Positions 1 to 5,758 of a stretch of DNA of 5,758 bases are shown here, one piece after another; the stretch's first letter is position 1, and each line of letters opens with the position of its first letter. The notes under the pieces are model-generated. The model made no database searches and was not told where the DNA came from. It saw nothing but the letters and a program-made list of their open reading frames with translations. This DNA comes from Burkholderiaceae bacterium (lineage in GTDB: Bacteria > Pseudomonadota > Gammaproteobacteria > Burkholderiales > Burkholderiaceae_C). The position numbers were made by a program, and so were the translations under genes. Location of the stretch: NCBI GenBank assembly GCA_023262365.1, contig JALRBF010000060.1, positions 1 to 5,758 on the forward strand. Reading direction: 5' to 3'.

Positions 1-455
1 TGGCCGTCGTATGCAGCCACCGAAGCGGTGTTCACTATCACGCCGCGCTCGCCCCCGGCGTTTGGGGTGTTGCCCGACATGGCGTGGGCGGCCACGCGAA
101 TCATGTTGAAGGTGCCCACCAAATTGATCATGATGGTGCGGGTGAACAGGTCAAGCGCGTGCGGCCCCGTTTTGCCTACGGTTTTCTCGGCCGTGGCAAT
201 GCCCGCGCAGTTCACCAGTCCCGCCAGGTAGCCTGCCTCGGTGGCCGCGGCCACCACGGCCAAGGCGTCGGCCTCTAGGGTCACGTCGCAGCGCACAAAG
301 CGCCCGCCAATGGCCTGTGCCAGGGCTTGCCCTTTTTCTTCTTGCAAGTCGGCCACCACCACGGTGGCGCCTTGCTCGGCAAGGCGTTTGGCCGTGCCTT
401 CACCCAGCCCAGAGGCCGCGCCGGTGACGATGAATACATTGCCTTGAATCAGCAC
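1..455 (-). CDS. SDR-family 3-hydroxyacyl-CoA dehydrogenase, N-terminal part (cut by window edge)
   Basis: A short-chain dehydrogenase/reductase that probably uses NAD(H) to interconvert 3-hydroxyacyl-CoA and 3-oxoacyl-CoA in the cytoplasm. The visible 151 residues show the Rossmann cofactor motif TGAASGLG (11-18), an Asp at the end of beta-2 (D36) that favours NAD over NADP, NCAG (82-85), the structural Asn N111, and VNTASVAAYDG (141-151) with the catalytic Ser at 145. This last stretch is characteristic of human HSD10 and bacterial type II 3-hydroxyacyl-CoA dehydrogenases. The catalytic Tyr and Lys would lie just beyond the left edge, so activity cannot be confirmed. Members are about 250 residues, so roughly 60% is present. 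The start is GTG at 455: AAGGAG (462-467) lies 6 bases upstream, no ATG is available upstream in frame, and the family usually begins a few residues before the GNVFIVTG strand. It lies downstream of the phasin gene on the same strand, behind a terminator, so it probably has its own promoter, which I could not identify. An SDR of another substrate class is less likely. Confidence 0.88.
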   Translation of the reverse strand, partial: MLIQGNVFIVTGAASGLGEGTAKRLAEQGATVVVADLQEEKGQALAQAIGGRFVRCDVTLEADALAVVAAATEAGYLAGLVNCAGIATAEKTVGKTGPHALDLFTRTIMINLVGTFNMIRVAAHAMSGNTPNAGGERGVIVNTASVAAYDG

Positions 456-530
456 AGCGAACTCCTTGTGGTGGTGGATAGCAGCCCACACTTTAGCCTG
501 TGGCGTGGCGCTTGGCTGGGTATCGCCCAT

Positions 531-558
531 AAAAAAACCCGGCCTTTGAGGGGCCGGG
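531..558 (-). terminator. Rho-independent terminator of the phasin gene
   Basis: Read on the minus strand, a perfect 7-bp GC stem CCCGGCC/GGCCGGG (552-558 with 538-544) encloses a 7-base loop and is followed immediately by seven T residues (537 down to 531). It lies 56 bases past the phasin stop codon and before the SDR start. It should end the phasin transcript and insulate the SDR gene from the strong phasin promoter. Confidence 0.93.
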
Positions 559-562
559 CTAA

Positions 563-594
563 GGGTTCTGGGATCGAAATCCGCTTATGAACCC
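563..594 (-). repeat. Nested stem-loop in the phasin 3' untranslated region
   Basis: An outer inverted repeat GGGTTC/GAACCC (563-568 with 589-594) encloses an inner GGAT/ATCC pair (571-574 with 579-582) around a CGAA tetraloop. It sits between the phasin stop and the intrinsic terminator, so the phasin mRNA would end in two consecutive hairpins. A role in 3'-end protection of an abundant mRNA is inference. It has no anticodon arm or CCA and is not a tRNA. Confidence 0.45.
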
Positions 595-614
595 GAGGAG
601 ACAACCGTTACGGC

Positions 615-1166
615 TTACTGCGCGGCAGCACGCTTTTTAGGCGCGGCTTTGGCCGGGGCAGCAGCACGGGCAATGGTGGCCACGTTGGCGTCAACCAACT
701 CTGAAGCTTGCTTGGCCACCTTGTGCACCGATTCTACGGCGTTATTGGCCGCGGCAACCGTGGAGCGCAAAACAGCCACCGCGGTTTCCGAGCCAGCCGG
801 GGCATTTTTGGCGGCGGTTTCCACCATGGTGTTAAATTTGTTCTGCGAGTCGGCAAATTGCTCTTCGGCGGCTTTGCTGAGGTCGGCGCTGTAGCCCTGG
901 CAAATCTCGTAAACTTGACGGGCGTAGGCGGCGGTTTTTTCGGTCAGCGGCTGCAACAGGCTCGATTGCAGGTTTACCAGCTCTTGGGCGTCTTTTACGC
1001 TAAGCATGGCATGGGCGTTGTCGGCGCTCTCGGCCAGGGCTTCACGCGAGGCTTGTAGGTTGAGGTCAACCAGCTTTTCCACGCTTTCAAACGCTTTTTG
1101 GGTCAAGCCAAACAAGGCTTCGACGTTGGCTTTTTGCACGGAGGCGATTTGTTCAACGGTCAACAT
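615..1166 (-). CDS. phaP: Phasin family protein (PHA granule coat protein)
   Basis: A phasin of 183 residues, the small amphipathic protein that coats polyhydroxyalkanoate granules and limits their coalescence. The N-terminus, [16 protein letters not shown] followed by an [15 protein letters not shown] segment, is the hallmark of the proteobacterial Phasin_2 family, whose domain covers about residues 5-105. The rest is alanine-rich and predicted helical. It ends in a short basic Ala/Pro/Lys tail (168-183, [15 protein letters not shown]), common in phasins. The protein has no Cys apart from C89, no signal peptide and no membrane span. The start is ATG at 1166, with GAAGGAG (1173-1179) 6 bases upstream. 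A TTG seven codons further upstream would include the ribosome binding site in the coding sequence and is unlikely. The gene is monocistronic by its promoter and terminator and divergent from the deacetylase gene. A probable repressor site overlaps its transcription start. The family call is firm; which phasin paralogue it is cannot be told. Confidence 0.95.
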   Translation of the reverse strand: MLTVEQIASVQKANVEALFGLTQKAFESVEKLVDLNLQASREALAESADNAHAMLSVKDAQELVNLQSSLLQPLTEKTAAYARQVYEICQGYSADLSKAAEEQFADSQNKFNTMVETAAKNAPAGSETAVAVLRSTVAAANNAVESVHKVAKQASELVDANVATIARAAAPAKAAPKKRAAAQ

Positions 1167-1214
1167 AAGAAACTCCTTCAATTCCAATTATACGAAAAAA
1201 GTCTGCGACGCTTT

Positions 1215-1244
1215 GCGCCATCTTTGTGTGATTGGTGATGGCGC
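1215..1244 (-). repeat. Perfect inverted repeat in the phasin leader
   Basis: GCGCCATC (1215-1222) and GATGGCGC (1237-1244) are exact reverse complements separated by 14 bases. Relative to the predicted phasin promoter they fall in the 5' untranslated RNA, about 33-62 nt after the transcription start and about 48 nt before the ribosome binding site region. The hairpin could stabilise the leader or be a regulatory structure, or the DNA could be a protein-binding site. There is no T tract after it, so it is not an intrinsic terminator. Confidence 0.5.
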
Positions 1245-1260
1245 TTCCCTTGCTTTTCAA

Positions 1261-1275
1261 TGCTGCACTGCAACA
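1261..1275 (-). promoter_or_regulatory. Candidate operator (PhaR-type) at the phasin transcription start
   Basis: The minus-strand sequence TGTTGCAGTGCAGCA is an imperfect palindrome of the form TG-N-TGCA-N-TGCA-N-CA. It begins 8 bases after the -10 hexamer, so it covers about +2 to +16 of the predicted phasin transcript, a position where a bound protein would block transcription. PhaR repressors that sense PHA and control phasin genes are known to bind TGC/GCA-rich palindromes in such promoters. Assigning this site to PhaR is inference, because no phaR gene is in the window. Confidence 0.5.
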
Positions 1276-1283
1276 TGGGTGTC

Positions 1284-1311
1284 AGTATAGGGTTTTCTCG
1301 GGGGTGTGCAA
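1284..1311 (-). promoter_or_regulatory. Sigma70-type promoter of the phasin gene
   Basis: On the minus strand, -35 TTGCAC (1311-1306) and -10 TATACT (1289-1284) are separated by 16 bases. These match TTGACA and TATAAT at 4 and 5 of 6 positions. The predicted start is near 1277, giving a leader of about 110 nt before the phasin ATG. The spacing, the match quality and the palindrome just downstream support one another. Confidence 0.68.
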
Positions 1312-1316
1312 GCATT

Positions 1317-1343
1317 TTGAGCATTTTTCGTTGTTATTAGAGT
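1317..1343 (+). promoter_or_regulatory. Possible weak promoter of the deacetylase gene
   Basis: TTGAGC (1317-1322) and TAGAGT (1338-1343) match the sigma70 hexamers at 4 of 6 positions each, but the spacer is only 15 bases. The element would be back to back with the divergent phasin promoter and would start transcription about 20-25 bases before the GTG. An A-rich stretch (1344-1358) follows. No better candidate is visible in front of this gene, and the call is weak. Confidence 0.22.
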
Positions 1344-1372
1344 AAAAAGTCTAAAAAAGGATAGTCTCGCCC

Positions 1373-2290
1373 GTGCACGCGTTCTTTCCAGACCAATCGG
1401 TGCTGCCGCTGCCGCCGGGGCACCGGTTTCCCATGGCCAAATACGCGGCGTTGGTGGCGCAGGTGCGGCACCTAGAGGCCGAGGGCTTGCGTCTGCAGCC
1501 AGCCCATGCCGCCGAGGATGCGGCTTTGACGCTGGTGCATGACCCCACCTACGTTCGGGCAGTGCAAACGGGGAGCTTGCCGGCAGCGGCGCAACGCGAA
1601 ATTGGCCTGCCGTGGAGCGCGGCGTTGGTGGCGCGAGCCAGGCGTTCGGTGGGGGCCACGGTGGCCGCCGCGCACGCCGCGCTGCACGAGGGCATCGCCT
1701 GCAATTTGGCGGGGGGCACGCATCACGCCAAGGTCAGCGGCGGCGGCGGCTTTTGTGTGTTCAATGACGTGGCCGTGGCCACCCGGGTGTTGCAGCATGC
1801 GTGGCCTCGGCGCATTCGGCGCGTGGCGGTGGTGGATTTGGACGTGCACCAGGGCAACGGCACAGCCGAGGTGTTTGACCAAGACCATTCGGTCTTTACC
1901 CTGTCGCTGCACGGGGACAAAAACTTTCCGTTTCGTAAAGCCCGCAGCTCGCGTGACGTGCCGCTGCCCGATGGCTGCGACGACCCGACGTATTTGCAGG
2001 CGCTGGCCCAGGCTTTGCCCGAGGTCACGGCGTTTGGCCCCGACATGGTGTTTTACATCGCTGGTGCCGACGTGTTGGCCAGTGACCGACTGGGGCGGCT
2101 TGCCTTAACCCCCGAGGGCATGGCGCAACGTGACGCGGCGGTGTTGCACTGGGCGCAAACCCTGGGCGTGCCCTTGGTTTTGACCATGGGCGGCGGGTAC
2201 GCCGAACCCATCGAGCACACGGTGCACGCGCAGGCGCATACCGTGGCACTGGCCTTGGCGGCGTGGCGCCAAGGGGCGGGGTGCGGATGA
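1373..2290 (+). CDS. Histone deacetylase family protein (class IV/HDAC11-like amidohydrolase)
   Basis: A zinc-dependent amidohydrolase of 305 residues in the arginase/deacetylase fold, the usual length for bacterial single-domain members. The N-terminal LPLPPGHRFPMAKY (11-24) is typical of the class IV-like bacterial group. Active-site elements are complete: the tandem His pair H117-H118 in GGTHHAK; DLDVHQGNG (155-163), with D157 and H159 as zinc ligands and D155 in the charge relay; GADVLASDRLG (231-241), with D233 as the third zinc ligand; and GGGY (273-276), with catalytic Tyr 276. The protein should remove an acyl group from an amide nitrogen in the cytoplasm. Lysine, an acetylated polyamine or a small amide are all possible, and the substrate cannot be told from sequence. 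The only usable start is GTG at 1373, since an in-frame TAA precedes it at 1352. AAGGA (1357-1361) is 11 bases upstream, slightly far. It is the first of four co-directional genes, with 46 bases to the next. Confidence 0.92.
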   Translation: MHAFFPDQSVLPLPPGHRFPMAKYAALVAQVRHLEAEGLRLQPAHAAEDAALTLVHDPTYVRAVQTGSLPAAAQREIGLPWSAALVARARRSVGATVAAAHAALHEGIACNLAGGTHHAKVSGGGGFCVFNDVAVATRVLQHAWPRRIRRVAVVDLDVHQGNGTAEVFDQDHSVFTLSLHGDKNFPFRKARSSRDVPLPDGCDDPTYLQALAQALPEVTAFGPDMVFYIAGADVLASDRLGRLALTPEGMAQRDAAVLHWAQTLGVPLVLTMGGGYAEPIEHTVHAQAHTVALALAAWRQGAGCG

Positions 2291-2336
2291 CATAAACTGA
2301 GTCGAGATTGTGTTGCCTCCCGACCAAAGTGTTGCC

Positions 2337-2764
<428 letters not shown>

Positions 2765-2768
<4 letters not shown>

Positions 2769-3490
2769 CGCTCGCCACCCCCCCAGACGCCAGGCAACCC
2801 GCCCCGACAACCGAGGCGGCGATTCGTACCCGCCATTCGATGCGGGCGTTTTTACCCACGCCGGTGCCGCGCGCCACGCTGGAGGCGGTGCTGGAGCTGG
2901 CCGCCTGGGCGCCCTCGGGCACCAACACCCAGCCATGGAAAGTGCACGTGCTGCAAGGCCAAGCACGCCAGCAGCTGGTTGACAAGGTTTGCGCCGCCCA
3001 TGATGCGCTGCGCGCTGACCCCAGCTTGGCACAAACCTACCGCGACGAACTGGGCTACTACCCCACCGAGTGGATCAGCCCGTACATTGATCGACGCCGT
3101 GAAAACGGCTGGACGCTTTACGCCGCGCTGGGCATAGGCAAGGGGGAAAAAGACAAAATGCACCAGCAGCACCAGCGCAACTACCGGTTTTTTGATGCCC
3201 CGGTTGGCCTGATGTTCACCATCGACCGGGTGTTGGGGCGGGGCTCGATTTTGGACTACGGCATGTTTTTGCAAAACCTTATGCTGGCGGCCCGGGCGCA
3301 TGGGTTGCACACCTGCCCGCAGGCGGCCTGGAACCAATTTGCCTCCATCATCTTGCCGCACATTGGCGCCGAGGCTAACGACATGCTGGTGTGTGGCATG
3401 GCCCTGGGCTACGCCGACCCGCAGCAGCCGGTCAACGACTACCGCACCGTGCGCGAGTCGCCCGCGGCCTTTACCCGATGGATGGACTAG
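2765..3490 (+). CDS. Nitroreductase family FMN flavoprotein (PnbA-like)
   Basis: An FMN-dependent oxidoreductase of 241 residues from the nitroreductase superfamily. Members use NAD(P)H to reduce nitroaromatics, quinones or related acceptors, generally as homodimers. FMN-binding features are in place: RTRHSMRAF (21-29), whose Arg residues contact the FMN phosphate; APSGTNTQPW (49-58); the C-terminal GMALGYAD (211-218); and the late basic residues near R227/R230. The wording of the N-terminal motifs resembles 4-nitrobenzoate reductase PnbA, but the physiological substrate is unknown. Residues 96-140 form the variable insertion typical of the fold. The start is ATG at 2765, overlapping the thioesterase stop, with GGAG (2753-2756) 8 bases upstream inside the thioesterase gene. 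The stop lies 8 bases before the preferred rmuC start. Confidence 0.93.
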
Positions 3491-3498
3491 GTGCGGTG

Positions 3499-4875
3499 AT
3501 GGGCAGCGCGTGGTGGTGGCTGCCGGGGCCGTTGCTGTTGGCCGTGCTGTGGTGGATGTGGCGCGGTACCCAAGGGGCACAGGGTGCCCAAGCGCGGGCT
3601 TGGCGTGACGCCTTGCACGAGCAAAACCAACGCCTTGAGCGGCTCGAGACGCAGTTGCGCCACGAGCTGGCCGAGCAAAGCCGGCTGCAGCGTCAGGAGC
3701 AGCAACAAGGGTTGGCGGCGTTTCAAAGCGCGTTGCTGCAGCAAAGCCACGACAACCTGCGAACCCAAAATGCCCAACTCGACGGGTTTGCGCAGCAGCT
3801 GGTGATGCTGCGGGGTACGCTGGCCGACACCTTAAGCCAGCAATTGCAGGCATTGTCCGATGGCAACGCGCAGCGCCTGCGCGAGGTGCGCGCCACGCTG
3901 GAGGCGCAACTGCAACAACTGCAGCAAAACAACGCCACCAAGCTTGAAGAAATGCGCGCCACGGTAGACGAAAAACTGCAGCAAACGCTGCAGACCCGTT
4001 TGTCTGAGAGCTTTGCGCATGTGGCGCAGCGCCTGGAGCAGGTGCACAAGGGCTTGGGTGAAATGCAGCACCTTGCCACCGGTGTGGGGGACCTCAAAGA
4101 CTTACTGGCCAACGTTAAAACCCGCGGCATGTTTGGTGAGGCGCAGCTCGGGGCGTTGCTCGAGCAAGCGCTCACGCCGCAGCAATACGTGGCGCAGCAA
4201 GCCACCCGCCCAGGCAGCAAGCAAGTGGTGGATTTTGCGGTGCGGCTGCCAGGCAAAGGCGAGCAAGGGGCGCCGGTGTGGCTGCCCATTGACGCGAAGT
4301 TTCCCACCGAGGACTACCAGCGGTTGCTGCAGGCTCAAGGCAAGGCCGACTTAGCGGGCGCCGAAACCGCAGCAAGGGCACTTGAGCAGCGCATCCGCGC
4401 CGAGGCTAAGTCGATTGCCGACAAGTACCTGCAGCCACCGCACACCACCGACTTTGCGCTGATGTTTTTGCCCTCAGAAGGGCTTTACGCTGAGGTGCTG
4501 CGCCGGCCTGGGTTGTTTGAGTCGGTGCAGCGTGACTATCGGGTCACGCTTACTGGCCCCACCACCCTCATGGCCTTGCTCAACGCCTTGCACATGGGGT
4601 TTCGCACCCTGGCCTTGGAGCAGCGCTCAAGCGAAGTGTGGCAGGTACTGGGCGCGGTCAAAACCGAGTTTGGCAAGTTTGGTGGTGTACTCGAAAAACT
4701 CAAAAGCCAAACCCAAACCGTACTCAACGGGTTGGACCAAGCCCAGGTGCGCAGCCGTGCCATGGGGCGCGCCCTGCGTGAGGTAGAGGCCGCGCCCACC
4801 GACGCCCCCGCCCCGTGGTTGGTCGCGCCTGAGGGCGACGCTGACGCGGCCAATCCAGGCCAAACGTTGCCGTGA
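3499..4875 (+). CDS. rmuC: DNA recombination protein RmuC
   Basis: An RmuC homologue of 458 residues. RmuC proteins limit inversions at short inverted repeats and are thought to act on DNA through a PD-(D/E)xK-like nuclease fold. Layout: a Trp-rich membrane anchor (about 4-22); a long Gln/Leu/Glu-rich coiled coil (about 32-190); the conserved RmuC domain (about 195-430); and an Ala/Pro-rich disordered tail. Family motifs seen are RGMFGEAQL (209-217), VVDFAVRLPG (243-252), LPIDAKFPTEDY (262-273), TTDFALMFLPSEGLY (316-330) and GPTTLMALLNALHMGFR (353-369). D265 and K267 in IDAKFP fit the catalytic D-x-K pair of the fold. ATG at 3499 is preferred because AGG (3489-3491) lies 7 bases upstream. An in-frame ATG at 3478 would add seven residues and overlap the nitroreductase gene but has no ribosome binding site. 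It is the last gene of the co-directional run. Confidence 0.95.
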   Translation: MGSAWWWLPGPLLLAVLWWMWRGTQGAQGAQARAWRDALHEQNQRLERLETQLRHELAEQSRLQRQEQQQGLAAFQSALLQQSHDNLRTQNAQLDGFAQQLVMLRGTLADTLSQQLQALSDGNAQRLREVRATLEAQLQQLQQNNATKLEEMRATVDEKLQQTLQTRLSESFAHVAQRLEQVHKGLGEMQHLATGVGDLKDLLANVKTRGMFGEAQLGALLEQALTPQQYVAQQATRPGSKQVVDFAVRLPGKGEQGAPVWLPIDAKFPTEDYQRLLQAQGKADLAGAETAARALEQRIRAEAKSIADKYLQPPHTTDFALMFLPSEGLYAEVLRRPGLFESVQRDYRVTLTGPTTLMALLNALHMGFRTLALEQRSSEVWQVLGAVKTEFGKFGGVLEKLKSQTQTVLNGLDQAQVRSRAMGRALREVEAAPTDAPAPWLVAPEGDADAANPGQTLP

Positions 4876-4911
4876 TACCCTTAGCCGACGTGAAGTGGGT
4901 GTGGCGCTGGC

Positions 4912-4917
4912 TACAAT
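4912..4917 (+). promoter_or_regulatory. Probable -10 element of the antiporter gene
   Basis: TACAAT in the context GGCTACAATTCC matches TATAAT at 5 of 6 positions and is a form often seen in Burkholderiales promoters. No good -35 hexamer lies 16-18 bases upstream; GTGAAG (4890-4895) is the nearest and is poor. Transcription would start near 4924, within or at the first arm of the hairpin at 4921-4948, leaving a leader of about 84 nt. Confidence 0.4.
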
Positions 4918-4920
4918 TCC

Positions 4921-4948
4921 AGCCGACCACACTTAGCGAAAGTCGGCT
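4921..4948 (+). repeat. Stem-loop between rmuC and the antiporter gene
   Basis: AGCCGAC (4921-4927) and GTCGGCT (4942-4948) form a perfect 7-bp stem with a 14-base loop, followed by TT only. It could be a weak terminator for rmuC, or a structure at the 5' end of the antiporter mRNA given the -10 just upstream. A second copy of AGCCGAC at 4883-4889 could pair with the same right arm. The short T run argues against an efficient intrinsic terminator. Confidence 0.45.
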
Positions 4949-5007
4949 TTGTGCCCGCACGGCACGCTGCAATTCTTTCTGAGTGACCAACCGGAGGCAT
5001 GGCTTCA

Positions 5008-5758
5008 ATGAACCCAACGGCAATCCAGGTGGTGGCCGCGGTGCTGTTTGCACTGGCGCTGATCCACACCTTTTCTACCAAGTACTTTGAGCGTTTGTCC
5101 CACACCCGGCCAGCGCATGCTGGGGTGTGGCACCTGTTAGCTGAAGTCGAAATTGTGTTTGGCGTATGGGCCATGATTTTGGTCGTCACCATGGGTTTCA
5201 TGGTGGGCAAAGACAACGCCGTGACCTATCTGGACGGGCGTAACTTCACCGAACCGATGTTTGTTTTCGCCATCATGGTGGTGGCTGGTAGCCGACCGAT
5301 TTTGCAAACCGCCTCGCAGGTGGTGCAAGGGGTGGTCAAGGCAACGCCCCTGCCGCGCAATTTGGGCTTTTTTCTCACGTGCCTGATCGTGGTGCCCCTG
5401 CTTGGTTCGTTCATCACCGAGCCCGCAGCCATGACATTGGCTGCGCTGTTGATGAAGGACACGGTATTTGCCAAGGTTTCTAAGCGCCTGAAATACGCCA
5501 CCTTGGGCGTGCTTTTTGTCAATGTCTCCATCGGCGGGACGCTCACCCCGTTTGCTGCGCCCCCGGTGCTGATGGTGGCGGCCAAGTGGGGCTTTGACAT
5601 CAATTACATGTTGACCCAAATCGGTTGGAAAGCTGCGGTGGCGGTGGTAATCAATGCCGTGTTGCTCACGGTCATCTTTCGGCGTGAGTTGGCCACGCTG
5701 CCCGCCGAGAACAAATCGCCGTACACCGGTGTGCCGATGTGGCTGGTGGTGTTGCACC
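5008..5758 (+). CDS. Putative Na+/H+ antiporter, ion transporter superfamily-like (cut by window edge)
   Basis: An inner-membrane protein whose first 250 residues are visible and open to the right edge with no stop. Hydrophobic segments lie near 5-22, 42-65, 83-100, 118-136, 139-150, 165-190 and 207-225. Two signature stretches, GSFITEPAAMTLAA (133-146) and SIGGTLTPFAAPPVLM (174-189), resemble re-entrant and discontinuous-helix regions of the ion transporter superfamily, such as NhaD- and ArsB-type carriers. They match proteins annotated as putative Na+/H+ antiporters. The ion exchanged is not established by sequence. I prefer ATG at 5008, with GGAGG (4993-4997) 10 bases upstream. ATG at 4999 would sit one base after that site, too close, and adds only three residues. 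The 132-base gap from rmuC and the -10 at 4912 suggest it has its own promoter. Base composition is in line with its neighbours. Confidence 0.82.
   Translation, partial: MNPTAIQVVAAVLFALALIHTFSTKYFERLSHTRPAHAGVWHLLAEVEIVFGVWAMILVVTMGFMVGKDNAVTYLDGRNFTEPMFVFAIMVVAGSRPILQTASQVVQGVVKATPLPRNLGFFLTCLIVVPLLGSFITEPAAMTLAALLMKDTVFAKVSKRLKYATLGVLFVNVSIGGTLTPFAAPPVLMVAAKWGFDINYMLTQIGWKAAVAVVINAVLLTVIFRRELATLPAENKSPYTGVPMWLVVLH

Noticed and set aside
563..594. Resemblance of the GGGTTC...GAACCC region to a tRNA T-arm
   Set aside because: The inner loop is not TTCRANY, and there is no acceptor stem, anticodon arm or 3' CCA context. It fits better as an mRNA 3' hairpin.
708..1058. Plus-strand open frame of 116 codons opposite the phasin gene
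   Set aside because: It is the complement of an Ala/Glu-rich helical coding sequence. It is Gly-rich with no family resemblance and is a mirror of the phasin.
2291..2336. Possible promoter in the deacetylase-thioesterase gap (TAAACT at 2293-2298)
   Set aside because: No acceptable -35 lies 16-18 bases upstream, and the gap is short enough for co-transcription.
2852..3853. Long open frame on the minus strand (333 codons) across the nitroreductase and rmuC genes
   Set aside because: It is antisense to two clear family members. Its Ala/Arg/Pro-rich, low-complexity translation is typical of GC-rich shadow frames, and no protein motif is recognisable.
3640..4010. Repetitive CAGCAA/CTGCAGCA-like sequence within rmuC, considered as a tandem DNA repeat
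   Set aside because: The units are not regular. The pattern follows from Gln/Leu codons in a coiled coil.
5137..5757. Open minus-strand frame of 206 codons opposite the antiporter gene
   Set aside because: It is His/Arg/Gln-rich with no recognisable domain, and it lies opposite a protein with clear transmembrane segments and family motifs.

Overview
The window looks like chromosomal DNA of a GC-rich betaproteobacterium, most likely Burkholderiales and probably Comamonadaceae. The evidence is a phasin of the polyhydroxyalkanoate (PHA) granule type, an HSD10-like 3-hydroxyacyl-CoA dehydrogenase, the codon use, and TACAAT-like -10 elements. The lineage is an inference; no rRNA or other phylogenetic marker is present. 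I see no insertion sequence, prophage, CRISPR array, tRNA or rRNA.

Left part, minus strand (1-1320). An SDR dehydrogenase, most like short-chain 3-hydroxyacyl-CoA dehydrogenases, begins at 455 and runs off the left edge. Upstream of it on the same strand is a complete phasin gene (615-1166). The two are separated by a clear rho-independent terminator (531-558) preceded by a second nested stem-loop (563-594). The phasin has its own strong sigma70-type promoter (1284-1311). A 15-base imperfect palindrome (1261-1275) sits at the predicted transcription start and is a good candidate operator for a PhaR-type repressor. The predicted leader is about 110 nt and contains a perfect 8-bp inverted repeat.

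Middle part, plus strand (1373-4875). Four genes follow one another with almost no spacing: a class IV-like histone deacetylase family amidohydrolase, a hotdog-fold acyl-CoA thioesterase, a PnbA-like FMN nitroreductase, and the DNA recombination protein RmuC. The thioesterase and nitroreductase genes overlap by ATGA, and nitroreductase and rmuC are 8 bases apart, so at least the last three are probably co-transcribed and translationally coupled.

Right part, plus strand (4876-5758). A 132-base intergenic region carries a probable promoter and a stem-loop. A multi-spanning membrane protein resembling putative Na+/H+ antiporters of the ion transporter superfamily follows, cut off by the right edge.

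The left part fits storage-polymer and acyl-CoA metabolism: the phasin coats PHA granules and the SDR interconverts 3-hydroxyacyl-CoA and 3-oxoacyl-CoA. The plus-strand genes share no single pathway that can be read from sequence. I found no convincing undescribed system. The most interesting signals are regulatory: the phasin promoter/operator/leader, and the alternative hairpins in front of the antiporter gene.
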